A stretch of 30,966 bases of DNA from an uncultured Eubacteriales bacterium (GTDB lineage: Bacteria > Bacillota > Clostridia > Oscillospirales > Acutalibacteraceae), in contig CAJTXF010000026.1 in assembly GCA_910580045.1 (NCBI GenBank), forward strand, positions 1-30,966, written 5' to 3'. Positions 14,350 through 22,628 of this stretch are shown one piece after another. Position numbers and translations under genes: made by a program. Below the pieces are notes generated by a model. The model worked only from the letters and a program-made list of their open reading frames with translations. It was not told the DNA's origin and made no database searches. Within the stretch, counting starts at the first letter, position 1. Every line of letters starts with the position of its first letter.

Positions 14350-16880
14350 GGGCCGAGGACCAGACCAGCAGGCACCTGCTGCTTGCTGTCGTTACAACGA
14401 TTTTCAGCACTGTGCTGAACCTGCTCACAATTTTTATGCTGTGGGAGTTCTGGATTGTCCCGCTGGTGACAGCGGGCTGTTTCAGCGTGTGGTTTCTGCA
14501 TATTGCCAGGGTGGGCTCAGCCACCATTTATGAGACCTTGTGTTCCGGGCTGCTGCTGCTGCAGTTTTTTTTCTACAGCGTGCACGCAACCAGCCTGTTC
14601 GATATCCCCGCCATAGCCGGGATTATGGTCTTCTCCCTGTTTATATTAAATAAGAAGTGGATTCTCCATGTGACAGTGGCCCTGTACGTGCTGGCGCTGC
14701 TGTATCATTTCCTGATACTGCGCACCATCACCCCCTCCATGCCCCCTCAGGACATGCTGCGCCTGGGACTGGGGGCTATTGTGGTGTTTGGGGGTACCTC
14801 TCTTGCCAGATATTGGATTACCCGGCGGGCTGCCCAGCGCAAGTGGTATGAGGGCGTCTTTGCGGAGCTGGAGACTGTGGGCAAGCAGAACGCTGTCTTT
14901 TTGTCCAATGTCTCTCATGAGCTGCGCACCCCCATCAATATGGTCATCGGCATCAGCGAGGTGGCTTTGGGCAAAGAGCTTCCTCCAGAGGTCCGCTCGG
15001 ACATATCCTCTATCAAGATAGCGGGCAAGCGGCTGTCCAGCCAAATCAACAACATGATGGACTATACAGAGATTGTGGCAGGCACCCTGACCCCCGCCAA
15101 TGAGGAATATATGATAACCTCTGTGCTCAATGATGTTATCACATCCACTGCCCTGCAGACCAACCGGACCCATCTGGAGCTGGTGTTTGACATCAACCCC
15201 CAGGTCCCTGCCATGCTGGTGGGGGACGCGGAGAAAATATCCCATGTGCTGAAAATTTTGGTGGATAACTCCGTAAAGTTTACGGAAGAGGGGGGCGTAA
15301 ACGTCCGCATCGGGTACCGGTGGGAGGACTATGGCATCAACCTGATTATTGACATCCACGACACGGGCATTGGCATGACAGACGCCCAGCTGACCAAGAT
15401 GTATGACGACTTTTACCAGGCTGACACAGGAAGCAACCGCTTTGCGGGCGGGCTTGGCCTGGGGCTGCCCATTGCCCGGGGGCTGCTGAACGCAATGGGG
15501 GGCTTTATCCATTTTGCCAGCAAAACCCAGCAGGGCCTGCATGCCCATATTGTGATTCCCCAGGGCGTGGCGGACCAGGGGCCCTGCATTGTGCTTGACC
15601 GGCCGGAAGAGCTGTGCATCGGGTGCTATTTTAAGCCGGAAAAGTATTCCTGCGACGAGGTCCGGGGGTATTATGACGGGCTTATCCTGAGCCTGATGCA
15701 GGGGCTTGGGGTCAAAGGGTATCAGGCCCATAATTTTGAGGGCCTGCTCCGCCTGCAGCAGAGCTATACCCTGAGCCATGTGTTCATTGCCCAGCCGGAG
15801 TATGAGGAAAACCCGGAGTACTATGAGGAGCTGGCTGAAACCCAGCGGATTATCATCATTGCGGAGCGGGAGTTCTCCCTGGCCAGCGGCAGCAAGCTGC
15901 TGGTAATACATAAGCCCTTCTCCGCCCTGTCTGTTGCCAACCTGCTCAATGGGGAGACCGGCGAGCGGGGTTTTGCAGAGGACCAGGCCGCGGGCCGCAA
16001 GCCCTTTACCTGCAAAGGGGTGCGGGCCCTGGCTGTGGATGACGAGGAGATGAACCTGGTTGTGGCCAAAGGGGTGCTGGGCAGCTACGGCATTGAGGTA
16101 GACACCTGCCTGAGCGGCCGGGAGGCCCTGGCCCTGTGTGAGGACACAGCCTATGACATTATCTTCCTGGACCATATGATGCCCGGGTTTGACGGGGTTG
16201 CCACCCTGAAACGGCTTCGGGAGCTGGGGGGCGGCATGTATCAGGATTTGCCGGTGATTGCCCTGACCGCCAACACGGTCAGCGGCGCCCGGGAGATGTT
16301 CCGCAGCGAAGGGTTTACAGAGTTTGTGCCCAAGCCCATTGACCGGACCATTCTGGAGCGGGTGCTGCGCAAGGTGCTGCCTAAGGACCGGATAGAGTAC
16401 AGCAAAAACCCCGGCAAGAGTATCCTGCCCCAGGAGGAGGCTGTGATTCCTGCCCTGGAGCCACACCCTCTGGCAGAGGAAGCCGCTCACACAGAAAGCC
16501 CTGACCCTCAGACGGAAGGCGGGGCCAGCCCGGCCTTTGGGGAGCTTGCTGACGCAGGCGTGAATGTGCAGATGGGCTTGGATTACTGCGCTGGGGACGA
16601 GGATTTCTATCGGGAAATGCTCACCATGTTCCGGGAACAGGGGCAGGGCAAGCGTGAGGAAATCGCCGCCCTGTATGAGGGCGGGGACTGGACAGAGTAT
16701 GCTGTAAAGGTCCACGCCCTGAAAAGCACCTCCCTGACCATTGGGGCAGAGGGCCTCTCCGCCCAGGCCAAAGAGCTGGAGCTGGCAGGGAAGAGAGGGG
16801 ACGGAGACTTTATCCAGGCCCACCACACTGCCCTGCTGGAGGCCCACCAGGCCCTGTGCGCCCAGCTGGAGCATATCTAG
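14346..16880 (+). CDS. Membrane hybrid histidine kinase with degenerate receiver, receiver and HPt domains
   Basis: An 844-residue protein. Six or so membrane helices (about 8-160) lack a large extracellular domain. Then comes HisKA with SHELRTPINMVIG (H191) and an ATPase domain with a G-box around GGLGLGLPIARGL, near residue 375. Residues about 415-535 have receiver-like length and end in a conserved Lys-Pro (VIHKPFSALS), but lack the phospho-acceptor Asp (HVFIAQPEYEEN at the expected place), so this is a pseudo-receiver. A canonical receiver follows (LAVDDEEMN, D609 in IIFLDHMMPGFDG, KPIDR), an acidic/Pro linker, and a C-terminal HPt with VHALKSTSLTIG (H790). The domain order supports a His-Asp-His relay to the coupled stand-alone receiver. 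Confidence 0.9.
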   Translation: MRAEDQTSRHLLLAVVTTIFSTVLNLLTIFMLWEFWIVPLVTAGCFSVWFLHIARVGSATIYETLCSGLLLLQFFFYSVHATSLFDIPAIAGIMVFSLFILNKKWILHVTVALYVLALLYHFLILRTITPSMPPQDMLRLGLGAIVVFGGTSLARYWITRRAAQRKWYEGVFAELETVGKQNAVFLSNVSHELRTPINMVIGISEVALGKELPPEVRSDISSIKIAGKRLSSQINNMMDYTEIVAGTLTPANEEYMITSVLNDVITSTALQTNRTHLELVFDINPQVPAMLVGDAEKISHVLKILVDNSVKFTEEGGVNVRIGYRWEDYGINLIIDIHDTGIGMTDAQLTKMYDDFYQADTGSNRFAGGLGLGLPIARGLLNAMGGFIHFASKTQQGLHAHIVIPQGVADQGPCIVLDRPEELCIGCYFKPEKYSCDEVRGYYDGLILSLMQGLGVKGYQAHNFEGLLRLQQSYTLSHVFIAQPEYEENPEYYEELAETQRIIIIAEREFSLASGSKLLVIHKPFSALSVANLLNGETGERGFAEDQAAGRKPFTCKGVRALAVDDEEMNLVVAKGVLGSYGIEVDTCLSGREALALCEDTAYDIIFLDHMMPGFDGVATLKRLRELGGGMYQDLPVIALTANTVSGAREMFRSEGFTEFVPKPIDRTILERVLRKVLPKDRIEYSKNPGKSILPQEEAVIPALEPHPLAEEAAHTESPDPQTEGGASPAFGELADAGVNVQMGLDYCAGDEDFYREMLTMFREQGQGKREEIAALYEGGDWTEYAVKVHALKSTSLTIGAEGLSAQAKELELAGKRGDGDFIQAHHTALLEAHQALCAQLEHI

Positions 16881-16935
16881 GCCGTGTTCCCATAAGGAGT
16901 CACACAGGTCTTTCCGCCGGTTTCAGCCGCCTTCC

Positions 16936-16984
16936 GGGTAAAAAAATCTGAAGTACAGCAGGTACGTCTGGGATTTTTTTGCCC
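16936..16984. terminator. Probable bidirectional terminator hairpin
   Basis: GGGTAAAAAAATC (16936-16948) pairs with GATTTTTTTGCCC (16972-16984), 12 of 13 positions, and the pairing continues inwards imperfectly (CTGAAGTAC with GTACGTCTG) to the loop AGCAG. It lies 55 nt after the hybrid kinase stop. The A and T tracts flank an inner stem, as in bidirectional terminators. Confidence 0.5.
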
Positions 16985-17080
16985 TGAATCTGCCGGGAAC
17001 CGGCGCAAAAGCCTTGTGTCCAGCTTATGTGAACACCCGCTATTGCAATACCAATACCATGTGAAAGGGACGGAGGACCC

Positions 17081-19771
17081 GTGATAAAAAAATGGTTCGC
17101 AATTATCAACGACCACCGTATCAGCCTGCGGGACCGGATGTTCCGTATTGTAACGGTCACCTGCATGGCCGCGCTGGCGCTGATTCTGCCTATGGGCAGG
17201 AGCATTTGGAATATCCTGGCCCTGGCGGTAAGCCTGGCGGCAATGGGGATTATTGTGAAGGTCAGCATCCAGAAGGAGCGGATTCAGGCAGGGGCCACGG
17301 CCATTTCGGTGCTTCTTCTGCTGCTGTTCCCCCTCAGCTTTTTCTCGGCAGGCGGGTTCTACAGCGGGGTGCCGGAGTGGTTCATCTTCTGCTTTATCTA
17401 TGTGTGCATCACCCTGCGGGGCAGGCGCATGGCGGTGTTCTTCACCCTGTGTATGGCAGAGACCCTGCTGTGCTATGGGGCGGCCTATTATTTCCCGGAG
17501 CTGGCGGCCCAAAGCACCCAGCAGGCCTCTTTCTTTGACTCTGCCTTCTCTGTGGTGATGGTGGGGCTGCTGACAAGTGTGCTGCTCATGTTCCTGAACC
17601 GGATGTATGAGGAGGAGAACGCCCTCTCTCAACAGCAGAAGAAGGAGATTGAGGAGCTGAACCGGGCGGAGAACCACTTTTTTTCCAGCATGAGCCATGA
17701 AATACGCACGCCTATCAACACCATCATCGGCCTGAACGAGATTATCCTGCGAGGGGACATCCCAGAGGATGTGGCCGAGAACGCCAGGAATATCCAGGGG
17801 GCCAGCAAGCTGCTGCTGACCCTTATCAATGACACGCTGGATTTGTCCAAAATCAAGTCCGGGAAGATGGAGATTGTAAACGTGTCCTATGAGACCGGGG
17901 CCCTCTTCTCTGAGATTGTGAATATGATATGGATAAAGGCCAAAGAAAAGGGCCTGGAGTTCAAGCTCCATGTGGACCCCTCCATCCCCAGTATGCTCTG
18001 CGGGGACGAGGTGCGCATTAAGCAGATTCTTATCAACCTGCTGAACAACGCGGTCAAGTACACCAGCGAGGGCACTGTGACCCTCTCTGTCCGGTGCGAG
18101 CGCCAGTCTCTCAACCGGGTGCGGGTCTGGTACTCTGTGGAGGACACGGGCCAGGGGGTCAAAAAGGAGAACATCCCCTATATTTTCAACGCTTTCCGCC
18201 GGGTGGATGAGGAGAAAAACCGCTATATTGAGGGCACCGGCCTGGGCCTTTCCATTGTGCAGCAGCTGGTGGACATGATGGGCGGGGAAATCAGCGTGAA
18301 CAGCGTGTACACAAAGGGCTCAAAATTTATTGTCCGGCTGGACCAGGATATTGTGGACGGCCAAGAGCTGGGCACCTTTACCCTGGCCTCCCGGGCAAAG
18401 AGCCACCAGGGAGAGCAGTATCACCAGAGCTTTGAGGCCCCAGAGGCCCATGTGCTGGTGGTGGATGACAATGACATGAACCTGATGGTGGTCAGCAAGC
18501 TGCTCTCTTCCACCAAAATCCAAATTGACACAGCAAAAAGCGGGGCTGAGTGCCTGCGGCTGACCCAGGACCATCACTATGACTGCATCCTGATGGACCA
18601 TATGATGCCTGAGATGGACGGCATCCAGTGCCTGCACGCCCTGCGGGCCCAGCCTGTGGGCCTGTGCCTGGATGTGCCGGTGATTGCCCTGACAGCCAAC
18701 GCGGGCAGCGACAATCAGCTGCTCTACCGGACAGAGGGGTTCAGCGGCTATCTGGCCAAGCCGGTCAGCGGGGCCCTGCTGGAGGCCGCTGTGCTGAGCC
18801 TGCTGCCCAAAGAGCTGGTACACCTGAACGAGGAGGCCAGCCAGGCGGACATTGAAAAGGACATCCTGATTTTTGAGCAGGTGAAGCGCCGCTCTGTTTT
18901 GGTCACAACAGACAGCGTGTGCGATTTGCCATCTTCCCTGAGGGCAAAGTTCGGCATCTCTGTGTGCCCGTACTATGTGTGCACAGATGGGGGCCGCTTC
19001 CTGGATGAACAGGAGCTGAACCCGGATGAACTGCTGATACATATTATGGAGGGGCGCCGGGGCAGCTCCCAGCCCCCAGAGGTGGAGGACTATGAGCGCT
19101 TCTTCGCGGAAAAGCTGACAGAGGCCCAGAACATCATCCACATCTCTATGGCAAAGCATGTAAGCGCGGGATATCAGAACGCCTGCGAGGCGGCCAAGTC
19201 CTTCGAGAACGTGACGGTAATTGACTCTGGCCATCTGTCCAGCAGCATGGGGCTGGTGGTGCTGTGCGCCGCGTATATGGCAGAGCACCACGCGGGCAAA
19301 GAGGATATCATTGAGGCCGTGAACCGTATGGAGCGGTTCATTTCCTCCGCCTTTTTGATAAACGACACCCAGCTGCTGCGCCAGTCCGGGCGGATTTCCA
19401 AACAAATCCAGGTCCTCTGCGACAGCCTGCTGCTCCATCCGGTTTTTGTGCTGAAAAAGTCCAAGATGGTGGTGGGCGGCATGAAGATGGGCGGCTTTAC
19501 CCGGACAGCCAAAAGCTATGTCCGGCAGCTGCTTTTGGACACCAGAAATATTGATAAGCGGATTTTGTTTATCACATACTGCGGCATGGACGAGAAAAAG
19601 CTGGAGTATATTCAGGAGCTGGTGCGCCAGTACTGCCCCTTTGAGCGAGTCTATCTGAAACGGGCCTCCTCAGCCATTGCCTGCAACTGCGGCCCCGGCT
19701 CCTTTGGCCTGCTGTTTATGCGGCGGGATGACACCGCCCTCTCCTTCTTCCAGGTGCCGAACCAGGGTTAA
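17081..19771 (+). CDS. Hybrid histidine kinase fused to a receiver and a DegV fatty-acid-binding domain
   Basis: An 896-residue protein starting at GTG with GGAGG upstream. Six membrane helices fill about 20-172. Next come a short coiled coil (EEENALSQQQKKEIEELNRAE), HisKA with SHEIRTPINTIIG (H206), and the ATPase domain (NLLNNAVKYTSEG; GTGLGLSIVQQL). A receiver spans about 455-590 with VVDDNDMN, D506 in CILMDHMMPEMDG and LAKPVS. From about 604 to the end it is a complete DegV (EDD-fold) domain: TTDSVCDLP, SSQPPEVEDY, SMAKHVSAGYQNA, VIDSGHLSSSMGL, RQSGRISK and CGPGSFGLLF. DegV proteins bind long-chain fatty acids. The usual His before the GPG turn is Asn here (N869). No DNA-binding output is present. 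The lack of frameshifts across the junction argues for a real fusion. Confidence 0.92.
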   Translation: MIKKWFAIINDHRISLRDRMFRIVTVTCMAALALILPMGRSIWNILALAVSLAAMGIIVKVSIQKERIQAGATAISVLLLLLFPLSFFSAGGFYSGVPEWFIFCFIYVCITLRGRRMAVFFTLCMAETLLCYGAAYYFPELAAQSTQQASFFDSAFSVVMVGLLTSVLLMFLNRMYEEENALSQQQKKEIEELNRAENHFFSSMSHEIRTPINTIIGLNEIILRGDIPEDVAENARNIQGASKLLLTLINDTLDLSKIKSGKMEIVNVSYETGALFSEIVNMIWIKAKEKGLEFKLHVDPSIPSMLCGDEVRIKQILINLLNNAVKYTSEGTVTLSVRCERQSLNRVRVWYSVEDTGQGVKKENIPYIFNAFRRVDEEKNRYIEGTGLGLSIVQQLVDMMGGEISVNSVYTKGSKFIVRLDQDIVDGQELGTFTLASRAKSHQGEQYHQSFEAPEAHVLVVDDNDMNLMVVSKLLSSTKIQIDTAKSGAECLRLTQDHHYDCILMDHMMPEMDGIQCLHALRAQPVGLCLDVPVIALTANAGSDNQLLYRTEGFSGYLAKPVSGALLEAAVLSLLPKELVHLNEEASQADIEKDILIFEQVKRRSVLVTTDSVCDLPSSLRAKFGISVCPYYVCTDGGRFLDEQELNPDELLIHIMEGRRGSSQPPEVEDYERFFAEKLTEAQNIIHISMAKHVSAGYQNACEAAKSFENVTVIDSGHLSSSMGLVVLCAAYMAEHHAGKEDIIEAVNRMERFISSAFLINDTQLLRQSGRISKQIQVLCDSLLLHPVFVLKKSKMVVGGMKMGGFTRTAKSYVRQLLLDTRNIDKRILFITYCGMDEKKLEYIQELVRQYCPFERVYLKRASSAIACNCGPGSFGLLFMRRDDTALSFFQVPNQG

Positions 19772-19853
19772 GCACCTATATTCATAGCGGGGGATAACGC
19801 AGGGGCGAGGGGCTTTTCCGCCCATTCGCTGCGCTGCGAATACAGCTCCTAAG
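19768..19853. repeat. Palindromic intergenic element, family B, diverged copy
   Basis: The left arm begins inside the TAA stop of the DegV-fused kinase (TTAAGCACCTATATTCATAGCG). The right arm (19832-19853) is its inverted repeat at 15 of 22 positions. The arms match those of the element at 30843-30914: CCTATATTCATAGCGGG here against CCTGTATTCATAGCGGG there. The interior also holds ATTCGC/GCGAAT self-complementarity. A decayed MITE-like copy is the best explanation, and it may now act as a 3' hairpin for the kinase mRNA. Confidence 0.65.
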
Positions 19854-19962
19854 GCCAGGCAGACTGCCCTGCAAAGTTACGGCCCGCAAAAAGGGCGGTT
19901 TCATTTTTGCGGGGAATGAAAAAAGAATCTGGGGAAAAGCACTTCCATTTTCCGGCAATATA

Positions 19963-19971
19963 TGCTATACT
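19963..19971 (+). promoter_or_regulatory. Candidate extended -10 promoter of the chemoreceptor operon
   Basis: TGCTATACT gives an extended -10 (TGN then TATACT, 19966-19971). No good -35 box is visible at 17 or 18 nt upstream. It lies 122 nt before the GTG start at 20093, leaving a leader that carries the hairpin at 19997-20025. Confidence 0.45.
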
Positions 19972-19996
19972 GATATTAAAGTCAATCGTTTGCCCT

Positions 19997-20025
19997 GGCC
20001 CAGGGTTCCCCACTCCCTCTGGGCC
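19997..20025 (+). other. GC-rich stem-loop in the chemoreceptor leader
   Basis: GGCCCAGGG (19997-20005) can pair with CCCTCTGGGCC (20015-20025) with a small bulge, followed 17 nt later by a T-rich stretch (CTTTTGTTTTGT). It might be an attenuator or just a leader hairpin. The T run is too distant for a standard terminator. Confidence 0.35.
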
Positions 20026-20092
20026 CGGGGAGACGTGCGGCTTTTGTTTTGTGTGTTCACGAAATAACATCAGGAAAAGGAGCGAGCGGAAC

Positions 20093-22078
20093 GTGACAGG
20101 AAAGCAAGCGGCCCCTGCCAGCCAGGGGATAAGACGAAGCCTGAACGGAAGGATACTGCGGAGCACAACGCTGAATATTTTGATTTTAGTGGTGGTGTGC
20201 TGCGGAATCATGGCACTGGCCATGCAGTCACTTGCAAAAAATATCCTGCTGGACAGCCTGCAGCCTATGGCCCGCCAGTCGGCAAAAACTGTGGAGGCCA
20301 ACATCCATATGCTGGCTGACCGGATGATGACCATTGCCAGCAGCCCCCAGCTGATTGGGGCAGACGCCCAGGCCCGAAAGGCCGAGCTGCAAGAGGCGGC
20401 TGAAATCTACGAGTTTCACTCCATTGCCCTGTATGATTTGGACGGACAGCTGATACAGGGGCTGGAGGGGGCCCCTGCCAGCCTGGAGAGGGATTTCTTG
20501 TCCCTTTTGAGCGAGACGGATAATCTGACCACAGATTCCTCCACCATTTATCAGGGCAAGCTGGGCATCACAATGGGCATGCCGGTGAAAGCGGAGGGGG
20601 AGACAGCCTGCTATGTGGTGGGCGTATATAAATATGATACCCTGAATGATGTTATCAGCAGCATCAACCTGGGCAGGACCGGCAGGGCCTATATGGTCAA
20701 CCAGGAGGGCTTGGTCACCGGCCATCCGGACCAGGCCCTGGCACTGGGGGAAAGCACCCTGGCCCAGCTCTGCGGCGGCAGCGAGACAGCTGTGGAGCGA
20801 ATCACCACCGGCGAGACCGGGGCAGCTGAGTTTCCCATTAAGGGAGAGCAGATGCTGGTGGCCTTTTCCCCCATTCGGGGCACCCAGTGGTCTCTGGTCA
20901 TCCAAATCCCCCAGTCAGACTACAGCTCCTTTATCAACGGGGCCATGTGGCTCTCTGTGGGCGCGACCTTTGGGGTGCTGGTCATCTCCATCCTGCTGGT
21001 GCTGCGCCTGGCCCGCTCCATCTCTCACCCGGTCAAGGGGGTGACAGAGCGGATGGTAGCCCTGGCCAACGGGGATTTGCACACAGAGGTGCTTCCTGTG
21101 CACACTGGCGATGAGCTGGAGGTAATGACCCAGACCCTGGACACCACCCTGGAGAGCGTGAACCGGTACATATCCGATATCCAGCAGGTGCTGACCCAGA
21201 TGGCCCAGGGGGATTTGCGCGCTGGGCCCCAGGTGGAGTACCAGGGGGATTTTGAGCTGATTCGGGACAGCCTGTACACCATCACCGAGTCCATGAATCA
21301 GACTTTGCTGGGCTTCCGGGCCGCGGCGGACCGGCTGACCGGCATGGCGGCCCAGCTCAGCGGCCAGTCCGTACAGCTGCACCAGGCCTCTTTGGAGCAG
21401 AACCAGTCCACCGAGGAACTGGTCCATGAGGTGGGCAATGTGAAAGAGAGGCTGGCGGATGTAAGCGGCAGCACCAGCCAGACCCGTGCCCAGACAGAAG
21501 AAATTACCCAGCGGATATACCGGGCCAATGAGCAGATGGAGGCCCTGTCCTCTGCAATGGATGACATCAGCGCCAATGCCCAGCAAATCACCAAGACCGC
21601 GAAGGATATTGAGGACATTGCTTTCCAGACCAGCATCCTGGCCCTGAACGCCTCTGTAGAGGCCGCCCGGGCCGGAGAGGCCGGGAAGGGCTTTGCGGTG
21701 GTGGCCAATGAGGTGAAGCAGCTGGCCGCCAAAAGCGCGGAGGCTGCCCAGGGCGCCACGGATATGGTCAACAACACAAAGGCTATCATCCAGAACGGGG
21801 TGGAGCTGACCGCGGGTACGGCAGGCTCTCTGCGGGCCATCTCTGATGTCTCTGCCCAAATCAGCACTATTTCTGACCAGCTGGCCGCGGCAGTGCAGGG
21901 CCAGGAGAGCGCCCTGGCTGTGATGGAGGAGCGGATTGCCGCCATCTCTGCCATTGCGGACCGGAACCTGCAGAACGCGGAGGAGACAGAGCAGTCCAGC
22001 GGCTCTTTGGCAAGAGAGGCCGGGGACCTTCAGGCCCAGGTGCAGAAATTTATTTTGAAGGAGAAATCCAGCAGATGA
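20093..22078 (+). CDS. Methyl-accepting chemotaxis protein with extracellular sensor
   Basis: A 661-residue protein if it starts at the GTG at 20093, which has AAAAGGAG 10 nt upstream. An open frame extends further 5' but that part is not protein-like and overlaps the promoter. TM1 is at about 26-46, followed by a Cache-like extracellular sensor of about 235 residues (FHSIALYDLDGQLIQG, then GRTGRAYMVNQEGLVTGHPD) and TM2 at about 285-306. HAMP and a second HAMP-like segment (MAQGDLRAGPQVEY) follow. The signalling domain has the conserved hairpin tip IAFQTSILALNASVEAARAGEAGKGFAVVANEV near residues 510-545, the CheW/CheA contact site; I split the description because it is highly conserved. It overlaps the FMN-lipoprotein gene by 4 nt, suggesting a working pair. 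Confidence 0.92.
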   Translation: MTGKQAAPASQGIRRSLNGRILRSTTLNILILVVVCCGIMALAMQSLAKNILLDSLQPMARQSAKTVEANIHMLADRMMTIASSPQLIGADAQARKAELQEAAEIYEFHSIALYDLDGQLIQGLEGAPASLERDFLSLLSETDNLTTDSSTIYQGKLGITMGMPVKAEGETACYVVGVYKYDTLNDVISSINLGRTGRAYMVNQEGLVTGHPDQALALGESTLAQLCGGSETAVERITTGETGAAEFPIKGEQMLVAFSPIRGTQWSLVIQIPQSDYSSFINGAMWLSVGATFGVLVISILLVLRLARSISHPVKGVTERMVALANGDLHTEVLPVHTGDELEVMTQTLDTTLESVNRYISDIQQVLTQMAQGDLRAGPQVEYQGDFELIRDSLYTITESMNQTLLGFRAAADRLTGMAAQLSGQSVQLHQASLEQNQSTEELVHEVGNVKERLADVSGSTSQTRAQTEEITQRIYRANEQMEALSSAMDDISANAQQITKTAKDIEDIAFQTSILALNASVEAARAGEAGKGFAVVANEVKQLAAKSAEAAQGATDMVNNTKAIIQNGVELTAGTAGSLRAISDVSAQISTISDQLAAAVQGQESALAVMEERIAAISAIADRNLQNAEETEQSSGSLAREAGDLQAQVQKFILKEKSSR

Positions 22079-22518
22079 AACGGATAACAGCCATACTTTT
22101 TGCCCTGCTGCTGGCCCTGTCCCTGTCTGCCTGCGGGGAGCAGGAGGCGCTCCAGGACGGATACTATACAGCCCAGATGGCCCAGTACAGCCACGGCTGG
22201 CGGGAGTATATCACCATTTTGGTCAAGGGCGGCAGCATTGTGTCCGTGGAGTACAACGCGGAGAATGCCAGCGGGTTTATCAAAAGCTGGGATAATGCCT
22301 ATATGCAGAATATGCTCCACTCCAACGGCACCTATCCCAATGAGTACACCCGGAATTACGCCAGCCAGCTTTTGGAGGGCCAAGGCCAGGGGCAAATCGA
22401 CGCCATCACCGGGGCGTCATCCTCCCACAGCACCTTCCAGCAGCTGGCCCAGGCTGTGCTGGAGCAGGCCCGGAAAGGGGATTCCAGCATTGTGCTGGTG
22501 AGCGGGACAGCCCATTAA
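22075..22518 (+). CDS. FMN-binding-domain lipoprotein
   Basis: A 147-residue protein. Residues 1-20 are a lipoprotein signal peptide (KR, hydrophobic core, LSLSAC with lipidated C20). The rest is one small FMN_bind domain: DGYYTAQMAQYSHGW, ITILVKGGSIVSVEYNAEN, and DAITGASSSHSTF at 109-121, the flavinylation motif in which a Thr or Ser (here S115) receives FMN from an ApbE-type transferase. No ApbE gene is in the window. The protein would sit on the outer face of the membrane. Its ATG overlaps the chemoreceptor stop (ATGA), so it may be a redox-sensing or electron-carrying partner of that receptor (inference). A strong terminator follows. Confidence 0.85.
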   Translation: MKRITAILFALLLALSLSACGEQEALQDGYYTAQMAQYSHGWREYITILVKGGSIVSVEYNAENASGFIKSWDNAYMQNMLHSNGTYPNEYTRNYASQLLEGQGQGQIDAITGASSSHSTFQQLAQAVLEQARKGDSSIVLVSGTAH

Positions 22519-22531
22519 AACTACGGCAAAG

Positions 22532-22569
22532 CAGCGGGGAGACAGCAGAAGGTCTCCCCGCTGTTTTTT
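22532..22569 (+). terminator. Rho-independent terminator closing the signalling island
   Basis: A perfect 12-bp stem, CAGCGGGGAGAC (22532-22543) with GTCTCCCCGCTG (22552-22563), loop AGCAGAAG, then six T. It starts 14 nt after the lipoprotein stop codon. Confidence 0.95.
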
Positions 22570-22576
22570 CGGGGCC

Positions 22577-22605
22577 TTGCCTTTTGCCCCTGGGCCTGGT
22601 ACAAT
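22577..22605 (+). promoter_or_regulatory. Candidate promoter of the aldo/keto reductase
   Basis: TTGCCT (22577-22582), 17-nt spacer, TACAAT (22600-22605), 24 nt before the ATG at 22629, which has AAAAGGAGG. Confidence 0.65.
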
Positions 22606-22628
22606 AGAGGCAAAAGGAGGGCTGGCAT

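Noticed and set aside
14646..16874. Long open frame of 742 codons on the minus strand opposite the hybrid kinase
   Set aside because: It is a GC-rich codon shadow: Leu/Gln/Pro/His-rich with no motif, fully antisense to a protein with clear HisKA, receiver and HPt motifs.
16877..17971. Open frame of 364 codons on the minus strand opposite the DegV-kinase N-terminus
   Set aside because: His/Gln/Pro-rich without motifs, antisense to membrane helices and the H-box of the kinase.
18320..19438. Open frame of 372 codons opposite the receiver-DegV region
   Set aside because: Same shadow effect; the plus-strand receiver and DegV motifs are unambiguous.
19907..20092. Upstream extension of the chemoreceptor reading frame
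   Set aside because: The extension covers the promoter and a GC hairpin and is not protein-like; the GTG at 20093 has a good ribosome-binding site.
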